Shown: one piece after another, positions 14,508-23,502 of the stretch
How positions within the stretch are numbered: the stretch's first letter is position 1
How the letters are laid out: every line of letters begins with the position of its first letter
Assembly (NCBI GenBank): GCA_964436975.1
Contig: CAYTET010000003.1
Coordinates: 1 to 49,302 of the forward strand
Direction of reading: 5' to 3'
Origin: CAYTET01 sp964436975
GTDB taxonomy: Bacteria > Bacillota_I > Bacilli_A > Erysipelotrichales > Erysipelotrichaceae
DNA length: 49,302 nucleotides
Notes under the pieces: model-generated
Told to the model about the DNA's origin: nothing
Seen by the model: only the letters and a program-made list of their open reading frames with translations
Databases searched by the model: none
Translations under genes and position numbers: made by a program

Positions 14508-15890
14508 ATGTATAGCCTTGATTATATCTGGAATCAGGCCAAATCCGTTATGGCCAAGACATTTGAAGACGATGGCGATACTGTCGTTTTCGAATCTTAC
14601 TACAAAGACTCTTCCCTGGCGCAGCTTGATGAAAAAGATGCGGTTATTTTAGTTGATTCCATGATCAATAAGATGGTTCTCAGCGAAAATCTGCCCTTTA
14701 TCGAAAATTCCCTGCGTTCGGTAATTGATAAAGACGTCAAATGCCAGATCAAACTGAAGCAGGACTATCAGGATGCCCGGCCCAAAGAAGATGGCAGCGC
14801 CGACGATAAGAAGACTCTGCCGGACAATATCAGCCCGGACTACACTTTTGAAAACTTCGTTGTCGGTCCATCCAACAAGGAAGCTTACCAGGCGGCTCTG
14901 GCCTGCTCCGTCAATCCCGGCCGCCAGCTTTACAATCCGCTTTTCATCTACGGCAATTCCGGTCTGGGCAAGACCCATCTGCTGTGCGCCATCGGCAATT
15001 ACCTCAAGAAGAAATCTCCGGCTAAAAAACTGCTTTATATCTCGGCTGATACCTTTGTCAAACAGGTTGTTTTAGCCATCCGGGACAAGACCATTGAAGA
15101 TTTCAAGGCCCAGCTTAATTCCCTGGATGTGCTGCTGGTTGATGATATCCAGAATCTGGCCGGCAAGGAAAAGTCCAATGATGTCTTTTTCAATGTGTAC
15201 AATGATCTGTTCAACAGCCGCAAGCAGATTGTTCTGACTTCGGACCGCCAGCCGCATGACATCAAGGAAATTGAAGACCGGATGATCTCGCGCTTCTCCC
15301 AGGGTCTTTCCATCAACATCAACTCCCCGGATTTTGAAACAGCTTATAAAATACTGGAAATGAAGATTAAAACCCAGCTTATGGAAATGAAGATTGATCC
15401 TCCCGATGACAACATTGCCTCTATCAGTCCGGAAGTAATGGCCTATCTGGCCACCAATTATTCCGGCGATATCCGTAAACTGGAAGGCAACCTGAACCAT
15501 CTGCTGTTTTATTCGATCAACTTTGCCCCGGGCGCGCCGATTGACATGAATCTGGCTACCGAAGCTTTCAAGGGCCGGATGGCAAACAAAGGCGAAGCCA
15601 AATCAATTGATATGAAAGATATTATCAGCACGGTTGCTGACTACTATGGCTTAACCCGCCAGCAGCTTTTATCTAAAAACCGGACCAAGAACATTGCCAA
15701 CGCCCGTCATATTGCAATGTATCTGTGCCGCAAGAATCTCAATGCCTCTTATCTGGACATCGGCAAGGAATTCGGCAACCGTGATCATTCCACGGTACTG
15801 ACAGCCTGTGACAAAATTACCAAGCTGGCCAATGATTCCGAGAATTACCGCAAAGCCATTGCGGATATTGAAACTCTCTTATTTAAATAA
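14508..15890 (+). CDS. dnaA: Chromosomal replication initiator DnaA
   Basis: This 460-residue AAA+ initiator binds DnaA boxes, melts oriC and helps load the helicase. Domain I covers about 1-85, then a linker. The ATPase starts with YTFENFVVGPSN, Walker A GNSGLGKTH (about 149-157) and Walker B LLVDDIQ (about 211-217). The C-terminal DNA-binding domain IV contains the DnaA signature, here FGNRDHSTVLTACDKI (about 421-436). Length is usual for the family. The ribosome site GGGGAT is modest. The gene sits directly beside the origin and is followed by dnaN, the classic arrangement; its promoter region overlaps DnaA boxes, which suggests autoregulation. Confidence 0.98.
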   Translation: MYSLDYIWNQAKSVMAKTFEDDGDTVVFESYYKDSSLAQLDEKDAVILVDSMINKMVLSENLPFIENSLRSVIDKDVKCQIKLKQDYQDARPKEDGSADDKKTLPDNISPDYTFENFVVGPSNKEAYQAALACSVNPGRQLYNPLFIYGNSGLGKTHLLCAIGNYLKKKSPAKKLLYISADTFVKQVVLAIRDKTIEDFKAQLNSLDVLLVDDIQNLAGKEKSNDVFFNVYNDLFNSRKQIVLTSDRQPHDIKEIEDRMISRFSQGLSININSPDFETAYKILEMKIKTQLMEMKIDPPDDNIASISPEVMAYLATNYSGDIRKLEGNLNHLLFYSINFAPGAPIDMNLATEAFKGRMANKGEAKSIDMKDIISTVADYYGLTRQQLLSKNRTKNIANARHIAMYLCRKNLNASYLDIGKEFGNRDHSTVLTACDKITKLANDSENYRKAIADIETLLFK

Positions 15891-15898
15891 ACCCACCC

Positions 15899-15970
15899 TT
15901 ATCCACTTTATTTATTATAGTAATTTTGGTAAAATATCAGTATTAAAAGGAGTTTTGAGAGTTTTCCACT
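15899..15970. other. DnaA-box-like sites and AT-rich tract between dnaA and dnaN
   Basis: TTATCCACT (15899-15907) and TTTTCCACT (15962-15970) flank an AT-rich stretch with TAAAAT (about 15930). Together with the cluster before dnaA this resembles the bipartite origin of Bacillus, where unwinding occurs after dnaA. The segment also holds the dnaN promoter region. Confidence 0.55.
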
Positions 15971-16028
15971 TTTACACCGTCCCTAATAATTATTAATTCT
16001 TTTTAAAACTAAAATAAGGAGGCTTGGC

Positions 16029-17141
16029 ATGCACTTCAAAATATCGAAGAATGAATTTCTCAACGGTCTGAGTGTTGCTTCCAGGGCAATTTCCATTAAC
16101 TCACCGCTGCCCGCATTACTTGGCATCAAGATCAAGGCTTTTCAAAATATCCTGCAGTTAACAGCTTCCGATTCCGACATTTCAATTCAGACCACTATCC
16201 AGGCTGATGATGAATCAAAGCTTGAGATTATGGAAGAAGGCCAGATCGTTCTGGAATCACGCTATGTTGTTGATATGGTGCGCAAGATCGATTCCGATGT
16301 TGTTGATGTGGAAATCGTTGACGGCAATCTGACCAAGATCAGCGGCAATGCGGTAAACTTTGAACTTACCGGCATCCGGGCGGAAGAATATCCGGTCATT
16401 GATTTCAGCCAGCCGGAGGAAAGTTTTTCCTTAACAGCTGATGTCATGAAGGATATCATCTCCCAGACCTGCTTTGCGACTTCGGATAAAGAGACCCGGC
16501 CGGCTTTAACCGGTCTGAATATGAGCTGTGAAAACAACCAGCTCGTCTGCATCGCTACCGACAGCTACCGGCTGGCCCGCAAAAACATCAGTCTGGAGCA
16601 GAATCACAGTTTCAATATCACTGTTCCGGCGCGCAGCCTGAATGAAGTAGCTAAAATTGTCGCCAGCACGGAAAGCATCACCGTGGCCCTGTCCGATAAG
16701 AAAGCCCTGTTTATCATTGGCAATGTCCTGATCCAGACCCGTCTGATTGACGGGGCCTATCCGGATACATCTCATTTAGTTCCGACTGATTTTGATTATG
16801 AACTCAGTGTTGATGCCCGTGATATGCTCAATGCCATTGACCGCGCCAGCTTCATTAAGAATGACGGCGTCTCCGTTGTAAAAATGGAAATGAGCCAGGA
16901 TGGCATTGTTATATCCTGCCGGTCAAATGAAGTAGGTTCGACTGAAACCATCAACCCGGTTTCCTTTAAAGGCGATCCGCTGGTGATTTCCTTCAGGGGC
17001 CAGTATGTCTATCAGGCCATCAGAGCGCTGAATGCCTTCCAGGTTAAGCTGAGCTTCTGCGGCAGCATGAAGCCGTTCATTCTGACGGCGGTTGACAATG
17101 CCGATGTTCTGCAGCTGGTTCTGCCAATCCGCACCTATTAG
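16029..17141 (+). CDS. dnaN: DNA polymerase III sliding clamp (beta subunit)
   Basis: This 370-residue protein forms the ring that tethers the replicative polymerase and recruits MutS, MutL and others. It has the three repeated clamp folds of about 120 residues: MHFKISKNEFLNGLSVASRAI at the start, DVMKDIISQTCFATSDKETRPALTG for the second, and LSVDARDMLNAIDRASFI for the third. It ends in the usual PIRTY, i.e. (L)PIR(T)Y. AAGGAGG lies 7 bases before the ATG. It follows dnaA after 138 bp and is closed by its own terminator. Confidence 0.97.
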   Translation: MHFKISKNEFLNGLSVASRAISINSPLPALLGIKIKAFQNILQLTASDSDISIQTTIQADDESKLEIMEEGQIVLESRYVVDMVRKIDSDVVDVEIVDGNLTKISGNAVNFELTGIRAEEYPVIDFSQPEESFSLTADVMKDIISQTCFATSDKETRPALTGLNMSCENNQLVCIATDSYRLARKNISLEQNHSFNITVPARSLNEVAKIVASTESITVALSDKKALFIIGNVLIQTRLIDGAYPDTSHLVPTDFDYELSVDARDMLNAIDRASFIKNDGVSVVKMEMSQDGIVISCRSNEVGSTETINPVSFKGDPLVISFRGQYVYQAIRALNAFQVKLSFCGSMKPFILTAVDNADVLQLVLPIRTY

Positions 17142-17163
17142 AAGTTTGCTAAAAAAGCTGTTT

Positions 17164-17190
17164 AAACCGATCGCCAAGGTCGGTTTTTTA
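17164..17190 (+). terminator. Terminator after dnaN
   Basis: AAACCGA (17164-17170) and TCGGTTT (17180-17186) pair around a 9-base loop and run into further T residues. Confidence 0.75.
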
Positions 17191-17246
17191 ATGGTCCGGC
17201 CGCCGGCCGTGCCCCGGTAAATAGATAAGAAAAAGGGAGGCTTATG

Positions 17247-17255
17247 TGGTATAAT
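17247..17255 (+). promoter_or_regulatory. Extended -10 promoter for rlbA-recF-gyrBA
   Basis: TGG-TATAAT is a perfect extended -10. No good -35 is seen, as usual for this class. Transcription would begin near 17262, 35 bases before rlbA, and could cover recF, gyrB and gyrA. Confidence 0.6.
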
Positions 17256-17296
17256 AAATTAGTAGTTTTATGCCTTTTTTTATAGGAGCCGCAAAC

Positions 17297-17503
17297 ATGA
17301 AAATTCAGATAAAAACCCCGTATATTCAATTGCAGCAATTCTTGAAAATTACGGACTGGATATCGACCGGCGGTGAAGCAAAAATCGCTGTCAAAAAATT
17401 AGCTATCAAGGTCAACGGCCAGCCGGAGAACCGGCGCGGCCGCAAACTTTATCCGGGTGACACCGTTGAGGTAGAGAAACAGAAATACGAGGTGACGGTC
17501 TGA
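17297..17503 (+). CDS. rlbA: S4-domain protein RlbA/YaaA
   Basis: This 68-residue S4 RNA-binding protein lies between dnaN and recF as in most Bacillota. The fold is visible in YIQLQQFLKITDWISTGGEAKIAVKK and VKVNGQPENRRGRKLYPGDTVEV-like residues (the protein reads IKVNGQPENRRGRKLYPGDT). It probably binds ribosomal RNA; the exact role is not settled. ATG 17297 is selected over the upstream 17270 codon because TAGGAG lies 8 bases before it. Its TGA overlaps the recF ATG by one base, so the two are coupled. Confidence 0.92.
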   Translation: MKIQIKTPYIQLQQFLKITDWISTGGEAKIAVKKLAIKVNGQPENRRGRKLYPGDTVEVEKQKYEVTV

Positions 17504-18597
17504 TGTACATTGAAAATCTGAGTCTGCGTAACTTCCGCAACTACCGGGAAGTTTCCATCCCCCTGCAGAAAGGAATGAATATTCTGGTCGGGGAAAACGG
17601 CGTGGGCAAGACCAACATTCTGGAAGCCATTTATTTTCTGTCCACCACCCGCAGCCACCGCAATGTTGAAGACGACGAGCTGATCTGCTTTGGCAAGGTC
17701 TTTGCCAGTATTGATGCCTCCGTCGTCTATCAGGATGATAAAAAGAGACTGAGTGTGACTATTTCACCCAGCGGCAAGACGCTGAAGATCAGCAACATCC
17801 CGGTCCGGCGGACCAGTGAGTTTGTCGGCAAGGTCAATGCCGTGCTTTTTGCCCCCAGTGATATGGATCTGTTTGATGCGGCCCCCAAGGCGCGCCGCCG
17901 GCTGATTGACATGGAACTGGGCAAACTGTCCGGGGTCTATATGAATGAGCTCAGCAAGTATCTCAAATGCCTCAAGGAACGCAACGCCTACCTGAAAAGC
18001 GGAACTGACCCGGTCATGCTGGAAACATACACTGACATGCTGTGCCAGCCACAGATCAAAATAATCACCAACCGGCTGCGGTTCGTTAATTCGCTTAATG
18101 CCTACCTGTCTTATTTCTACAACCAGCTGGCCGGAACCAACAGCAAGCTGCATATCGAATACCTTTCCTTTGTCAGCGAGAAAAATGACGAAAGCATCAT
18201 GCTGCAGCAGATCAAGGATATCTATGAATCCACCCGGGAACGCGATCTGTTCACCAAATCGACCAACGTCGGCGTTCACCGGGAAGACTTTGCCTTCTAC
18301 CTGGACGGCAAAGACGTTTCCAAGTATGCTTCCCAGGGTCAGAAGCGCATGGTTATTCTGGCCATTAAACTTTCTATTGTCCAGATCATCTTCCAGATCA
18401 GACGGGAATACCCGGTTCTGCTGCTGGATGATGTCTTCTCCGAGCTGGACAGCAAGCGGCGGCTGGGTCTGCTGAAGCTGCTGCCGTCTTCTATTCAGAC
18501 TATCATCACCACTACCGACACTGCTGAAGTAGGCATGATCAACCAGCAGAATGTCAATGTCATCAATATTGCGAAAGGAAATGTCATCAATGGATAA
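17503..18597 (+). CDS. recF: DNA replication and repair protein RecF
   Basis: This 364-residue SMC-like ATPase helps load RecA at single-strand gaps with RecO and RecR. It starts MYIENLSLRNFRNY, has Walker A GENGVGKTN (about 31-39), the signature SQGQKRM (about 280), and Walker B LLLDDVFSELD (about 305). Length is normal. The start overlaps rlbA by one base, and the end overlaps gyrB by 8 bases, indicating tight coupling in the origin operon. recR lies about 15 kb to the right in the same window. Confidence 0.97.
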   Translation: MYIENLSLRNFRNYREVSIPLQKGMNILVGENGVGKTNILEAIYFLSTTRSHRNVEDDELICFGKVFASIDASVVYQDDKKRLSVTISPSGKTLKISNIPVRRTSEFVGKVNAVLFAPSDMDLFDAAPKARRRLIDMELGKLSGVYMNELSKYLKCLKERNAYLKSGTDPVMLETYTDMLCQPQIKIITNRLRFVNSLNAYLSYFYNQLAGTNSKLHIEYLSFVSEKNDESIMLQQIKDIYESTRERDLFTKSTNVGVHREDFAFYLDGKDVSKYASQGQKRMVILAIKLSIVQIIFQIRREYPVLLLDDVFSELDSKRRLGLLKLLPSSIQTIITTTDTAEVGMINQQNVNVINIAKGNVING

Positions 18598-20527
18598 TGA
18601 AGATTTAAGCCGGGATCACTATTCTTATACTTCCAGCGACATCCAGGTTCTGGAGGGGCTGGAAGCAATCAGAAAACGGCCCGGAATGTATATCGCCACC
18701 ACCAGCAGCCGCGGCCTGCATCATCTGGTCTGGGAGATCGTCGATAACTCTATCGATGAAGCCCTGAGCGGCTATGCCACCCATATTATCGTCAAGGTTG
18801 AAAAGGACAATGTTGTTTCGGTTACGGACAACGGACGCGGCATGCCGGTCGGCATCCATCCCAAGACCGGGATTTCGACGGTGGAAACCATTTTCACCGT
18901 TCTTCATGCCGGCGGCAAGTTCGGCGGCGGCGCCTATAAGGTTTCCGGCGGTCTGCACGGCGTCGGCGCTTCAGTCGTCAATGCCCTGTCCGAGTGGCTG
19001 GAAGTTTTCATCAATATTGACAGCAAGAGCTATTATGTAAAATTTGCCAACGGCGGCCATATCCAGCAGGCTCTGACCCAGACGGGCACCTGCAGCCCGC
19101 ACGAGCACGGCACCACAGTCCGCTTCAAAGCCGATCCGACCATCTTTACGGAAACAACCGTCTATGATCATGATATTCTGCGCAACCGACTGCGGGAGCT
19201 GGCCTACCTCAATAAAGGCCTGAAGATTGACTTCACTGATGAGCGGCTGGACCAGCCCCATTATGAGTCGTTCTGCTATGAAGGCGGCATTTCCGAATAC
19301 GTCAAATTCCTGAACCAGAAAAAAGGCGTCGTCAACCCTGACCCGATTGATATTGAAGGCGATACCGACAATATCCATGTTGAAGTGGCCATGCAGTACA
19401 ATGACGGCTATTCTTCCAACATCTATTCTTTCTGCAATAACATCAACACCGTTGAAGGCGGCACCCATGAAGAAGGGTTCCAGCTGGCTTTGACGCGCAC
19501 CATCAACAAATATGCCCAGGATTCCAATCTGGTTAAAAACAGCGATGAGCCGCTGACCGGCGACGACTGCCGGGAAGGGCTGACGGCAATTATCTCCGTC
19601 AAGCATCCTGATCCGCAGTATGAAGGCCAGACTAAAACCAAGCTGGGCAACTCGGAAGTCCGCAAGATTGTCTCCAATATCTTCGGTGACCAGCTGAGCC
19701 GCTATCTGATGGAAAATCCCAAGCAGGCTCATGCCATCATTGAAAAGATCATCAGTGCCTCCAAAGTGCGGCTGGCGGCCAAGAAAGCCCGCGAGAACGC
19801 CCGGCGGCAGACCGGCCTTGAACTGGCCAACATGCCCGGCAAGCTGACCGACTGCTCCTGCCGCGATCCGCAGCTGTGCGAGATCTTCCTGGTTGAGGGA
19901 GACAGCGCCGGCGGCAGCGCCAAGCAGGGCCGCGATCCCAAGCACCAGGCTGTTCTGCCGCTGCGCGGCAAGATCTTAAACGTGCAGAAAGCCAGCGAGC
20001 ATCAGATTTATGACAATGATGTCATCCGCTCGATGATAACGGCTTTTGGCTGCGGCATCGGGGAGAATATGGACCTGACCAAGCTGCGCTATCACAAGAT
20101 CGTCATCATGACCGATGCCGATGTTGACGGCGCCCATATCGCCACCCTGCTGCTGACTTTCCTGTACCGGCACTTCAAGCCGGTCATCGAAGGCGGCTAT
20201 GTCTATCTGGCCCAGCCGCCGCTGTATAAAGTGACTAAAGGCAGTGTTGATAAATATGCCTATACCGATGAAGAGCTGGAAGAAATCAAAAAAGAAGTCG
20301 GTGACCGCTTTGCCCTGCAGCGCTATAAAGGCCTGGGCGAAATGAATCCCGAGCAGCTCTGGGAAACGACAATGGATCCGGCCAAACGGGTCTTCATCCA
20401 AGTGACTATCGACAATGCCGCTTTGGCCGATCAGGCCTTTGAACTGCTGATGGGCGAAGAGGTTGAACCCCGCCGCCAGTACATTGTTGAAAATGCGCAT
20501 TTTGTTAAGAATCTGGATACAGTGTAA
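18590..20527 (+). CDS. gyrB: DNA gyrase subunit B
   Basis: This 645-residue ATPase subunit of gyrase drives negative supercoiling with GyrA. The GHKL domain shows ALEAIRKRPGMYI-type sequence (here GLEAIRKRPGMYI), EIVDNSIDEALSG, DNGRGMPVG and GGLHGVGASVVN. The Toprim domain starts with EGDSAGGSAKQGRD (about 436) and holds the metal site DADVDGAHI. The C-terminal IQRYKGLGEMNP motif reads LQRYKGLGEMNPEQLW. ATG 18590 gives MDNEDLSRDHYSY; earlier in-frame codons lie too near the GAAAGGA site or have none. It overlaps recF by 8 bases. Confidence 0.97.
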   Translation: MDNEDLSRDHYSYTSSDIQVLEGLEAIRKRPGMYIATTSSRGLHHLVWEIVDNSIDEALSGYATHIIVKVEKDNVVSVTDNGRGMPVGIHPKTGISTVETIFTVLHAGGKFGGGAYKVSGGLHGVGASVVNALSEWLEVFINIDSKSYYVKFANGGHIQQALTQTGTCSPHEHGTTVRFKADPTIFTETTVYDHDILRNRLRELAYLNKGLKIDFTDERLDQPHYESFCYEGGISEYVKFLNQKKGVVNPDPIDIEGDTDNIHVEVAMQYNDGYSSNIYSFCNNINTVEGGTHEEGFQLALTRTINKYAQDSNLVKNSDEPLTGDDCREGLTAIISVKHPDPQYEGQTKTKLGNSEVRKIVSNIFGDQLSRYLMENPKQAHAIIEKIISASKVRLAAKKARENARRQTGLELANMPGKLTDCSCRDPQLCEIFLVEGDSAGGSAKQGRDPKHQAVLPLRGKILNVQKASEHQIYDNDVIRSMITAFGCGIGENMDLTKLRYHKIVIMTDADVDGAHIATLLLTFLYRHFKPVIEGGYVYLAQPPLYKVTKGSVDKYAYTDEELEEIKKEVGDRFALQRYKGLGEMNPEQLWETTMDPAKRVFIQVTIDNAALADQAFELLMGEEVEPRRQYIVENAHFVKNLDTV

Positions 20528-20541
20528 AGGAGGCGGTCTAA

Positions 20542-23145
20542 ATGGCAGAAGAAGAAAACAAGAACAGCGAAAACGAAGAAATGCTGGACAGCGCCCCGGA
20601 AACAGCGTTAACCCCGGATGATACCCCGACAGTTGACCGCCGCAAAGTAGTCGACATTACCGGTGAAGTCAAAACCGCGTTTTTATCGTATGCAATGAGC
20701 GTTATTGTCCAGCGGGCCCTTCCGGATGCCCGCGACGGCTTAAAGCCGGTCCACCGCCGCATTCTGTACGGCATGAACGGCTTAGGGGTTTATGCTGACC
20801 AGCCTTTTAAAAAGTCGGCCCGTATCGTTGGTGAAGTCATGGGCAAGTATCATCCCCATGGTGACTCATCTATTTATGAAGCCATGGTCCGCATGGCCCA
20901 GCCTTTTTCATACCGCTATCCGCTGGTTACCGGTCACGGCAACTTTGGCGACATTGACGGCGATTCGGCAGCCGCCCAGCGTTATACCGAAGCCCGCATG
21001 TCCAAACTGGCTATGGAAATGCTGCGGGACATCCAGAAGGATACGGTCGATTTTGTTGATACCTATACAGCTGAAGAGCAGGAGCCGGTAGTTCTGCCGG
21101 CCAAGTTTCCGGCACTGCTGGTTAACGGCTCCGGCGGCATTGCGGTCGGCATGGCCACCAATATCCCACCGCATAATCTGACGGAAGTAATTAACGGCAC
21201 GATTGCCCTGATTGATAATCCCGACATCACCATCAGCGAACTGATGAAATATATTCCCGGTCCGGATTTTCCCACCGGCGGCACGATTATGGGCCGCAGC
21301 GGCATCAATAAGGCCTATCAGACCGGCCGGGGCTCAATTATCAACCGCGGCAAGGTAGAAGTGAGCGAACTGGAAAACGGCCGCCACCGCCTGACGATTA
21401 CCGAAATACCTTATATGGTAAACAAGAAGGATATGTTTACCAAGATTGCCGACATGGCTCGGGAAAAGAAGATTGAAGGCATTACGGGTCTGGTTGATGA
21501 ATCCAACATGGACGGCATCAAAATTGAAATAGACATCAAGAAAGACATTCAGCCGGAAGTCGTGGCCAACCAGCTGTACCGGCTGACCCCGCTGCAGACT
21601 TCCTTCGGCATCATCATGCTGGCTCTTGTCGACAATGTTCCGCGCATCATGAATCTGAAAGAGATGCTGCAGGTTTATGTTGACCACCAGGTTGACATCA
21701 TCACCCGCCGCAGCCGCTTTGATCTGAAAAAGGCGGAAGAGCGGGCCCATATTCTGGAAGGTCTGCGCATTGCCATTGATAACATCGATGAGATTGTCCA
21801 TATCATCCGTACGGCTCCTTCTGATCCGGTGGCCATTGAAACCATGATGGATAAGTTTGCCCTGGATGAGATTCAGGCCAACGCGATCATGGAAATGAAA
21901 CTGCGCCGTCTGACCGGCCTGCAGCGTTCCAAGATCGAAGAGGAATACCAGCAGCTGGAAAGCACTATTGCCGATTTGAAAGATATCCTGGCCCGCCACC
22001 AGCGGGTGCTGGAGATCGTCAAAGGCGAACTGACGGATATTAAAGACAAATACGGCGATGCCCGCCGCTCCATCATTATGGACGGGGCAACCGACATCGA
22101 AGATGAAGATTTAATAAACGAGGAGAGCATTATTGTCTCTCTGACGACTAACGGCTATATCAAGCGGGTGCCGGTAGAGACCTACCGTCTGCAGAACCGC
22201 GGCGGCCGCGGGGTCATTGGCATGGCGGTTAACAGCGATGATGTGGTTGAGCAGCTTGTTGTTATGAGCACGCATGAAGATTTACTGCTGTTTACCAACC
22301 TGGGCCGGGTCTACCGGATCAGAGGCCATCACGTTCCCGAAAGCGGCCGCACCGGCAAAGGGGTGCCGGTAGTCAATCTGATTCCGACCGAAAAGGATGA
22401 GAAAGTCGCTTCCTTAGTCCGGGTGCCGAAAGATGAGAAGAAAGCCTATCTGTTTTTTGTCACAACCAACGGCCTGGTCAAGCGGACGGCCATCAGCGAG
22501 TTTGATTCTATCCGCAATAAAGGCAAGATTGCCATTACCCTGAAGGAAAACGATGAACTGTTTACCGTCAAGGGCACCGGCGGAGATGATGAGATTATCA
22601 TAGCCGGCTCTAACGGCAAGGCCGTCCGGTTCAATGAAAACACGATCCGGGCCATGGGCCGTTCGGCTGCCGGAGTCAAGGGCTTCAATACCGACGGCGG
22701 TCATGTCGTAGGCGCGGCCACGGATAAGCAGGGCAGTTATATCCTGGTGCTCTCGGCCCTAGGTTATGGCAAAAAGACCCCGCTGACTGATTACCGGCTG
22801 ACCAACCGCGGCGCCAAAGGCGTCAGCACGATCAAGACTTCGGAAAATTCCGGCGATCTGGTGGCCTTGAAAGCCGTTAACGGCGATGAGGACTGCCTGA
22901 TCATTACGGATGGCGGTACGGTTATCCGCATTTCACTGGCGGAAGTATCGACATTAAGCCGCAACACCAAAGGCGTCAAGATGATTAACGTCGATGCCGG
23001 AACCAAAGTGGCTTCCTGTGCCATTGTCAGTCCGGCCGATGATGAGCCGGCCGAACCGGATTCAGCCGCTACGGCCGATTCGCCAGCTGAAGATGCTGCT
23101 GATACGGCAACTGCTGCTGATGCAGCGCAGCCGGAGCAGGAGTAA
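20542..23145 (+). CDS. gyrA: DNA gyrase subunit A
   Basis: This 867-residue subunit cuts and rejoins DNA. Tyr148 in QRYTEARM is the catalytic tyrosine. The quinolone-determining region reads HPHGDSSIYEAMVRMAQ, with Ser109 and Glu113 at the two positions altered in resistant strains, i.e. the sensitive-type residues. The GyrA box is QNRGGRGVIGM, which separates it from ParC. The last 40 residues are an Ala/Asp/Glu-rich tail. AAAGGAGG lies 9 bases before the start, and it follows gyrB by 14 bases. A weak hairpin follows the stop. Confidence 0.97.
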   Translation: MAEEENKNSENEEMLDSAPETALTPDDTPTVDRRKVVDITGEVKTAFLSYAMSVIVQRALPDARDGLKPVHRRILYGMNGLGVYADQPFKKSARIVGEVMGKYHPHGDSSIYEAMVRMAQPFSYRYPLVTGHGNFGDIDGDSAAAQRYTEARMSKLAMEMLRDIQKDTVDFVDTYTAEEQEPVVLPAKFPALLVNGSGGIAVGMATNIPPHNLTEVINGTIALIDNPDITISELMKYIPGPDFPTGGTIMGRSGINKAYQTGRGSIINRGKVEVSELENGRHRLTITEIPYMVNKKDMFTKIADMAREKKIEGITGLVDESNMDGIKIEIDIKKDIQPEVVANQLYRLTPLQTSFGIIMLALVDNVPRIMNLKEMLQVYVDHQVDIITRRSRFDLKKAEERAHILEGLRIAIDNIDEIVHIIRTAPSDPVAIETMMDKFALDEIQANAIMEMKLRRLTGLQRSKIEEEYQQLESTIADLKDILARHQRVLEIVKGELTDIKDKYGDARRSIIMDGATDIEDEDLINEESIIVSLTTNGYIKRVPVETYRLQNRGGRGVIGMAVNSDDVVEQLVVMSTHEDLLLFTNLGRVYRIRGHHVPESGRTGKGVPVVNLIPTEKDEKVASLVRVPKDEKKAYLFFVTTNGLVKRTAISEFDSIRNKGKIAITLKENDELFTVKGTGGDDEIIIAGSNGKAVRFNENTIRAMGRSAAGVKGFNTDGGHVVGAATDKQGSYILVLSALGYGKKTPLTDYRLTNRGAKGVSTIKTSENSGDLVALKAVNGDEDCLIITDGGTVIRISLAEVSTLSRNTKGVKMINVDAGTKVASCAIVSPADDEPAEPDSAATADSPAEDAADTATAADAAQPEQE

Positions 23146-23157
23146 ACCTTTGAAAAG

Positions 23158-23180
23158 ATTTTCAGAAATATTCTGAAAAT
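23158..23180 (+). terminator. Possible weak terminator after gyrA
   Basis: ATTTTCAGA and TCTGAAAAT form a 9-bp stem with a 5-base loop, but no T-run follows. It may be a weak terminator or 3' stabilising hairpin. Confidence 0.4.
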
Positions 23181-23186
23181 TGGTGA

Positions 23187-23215
23187 TTGACAAAGCCTGA
23201 AAGCAGGCATATCAT
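23187..23215 (+). promoter_or_regulatory. Promoter of the metNIQ operon
   Basis: TTGACA and TATCAT are separated by exactly 17 bases, directly before the T-box leader. Confidence 0.8.
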
Positions 23216-23217
23216 TC

Positions 23218-23478
23218 TTTTAACAAACACGACGAAGCGGAGAGTACTTCTCAGAGTAGCCTTTCAGAGAATTGCTGGATGGTGCAAGGCAAAAGGCGAA
23301 ATGAAAAGGAACATGGCCGCCAAGTGGCACAGTCGAATAATTAGACTGTGACGAGAGGGCCCGTTAAAGCCGCAAGGTATGAATTCGTACCTGTCAAGGT
23401 CAATATCGTGAGGTATTGATGAATCTGGGTGGTAACACGTTACAAGACGTCCCTGTATATTGGGGGACGTCTTTTTTA
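23218..23478 (+). ncRNA. T-box riboswitch, probable Met specifier, ahead of metNIQ
   Basis: This leader senses uncharged tRNA. The T-box TGGGTGGTAACACG is at 23426-23439. A terminator follows: AAGACGTCCC (23444-23453) pairs with GGGACGTCTT (23464-23473) and runs into T6; the T-box would form the competing antiterminator. A distal-loop-like GGTGCAAGG lies near 23280. In the 3' side of Stem I the sequence GAA-ATG-A offers AUG at 23301-23303 as the specifier. The downstream methionine importer makes a tRNA-Met sensor the natural reading. The T-box is certain; the specifier is inferred. Confidence 0.92.
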
Positions 23479-23502
23479 TCAGTTAAGGGGAAAGGCCGGA
23501 AA

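Noticed and set aside
17244..17264. A six-codon ATG frame after GGGAGG, before rlbA
   Set aside because: It overlaps the extended -10 promoter and would not be within the transcript from it; probably chance.
18971..19945. A 324-codon open frame antisense to gyrB
   Set aside because: gyrB is fully conserved on the other strand; the antisense frame has no recognisable protein features.
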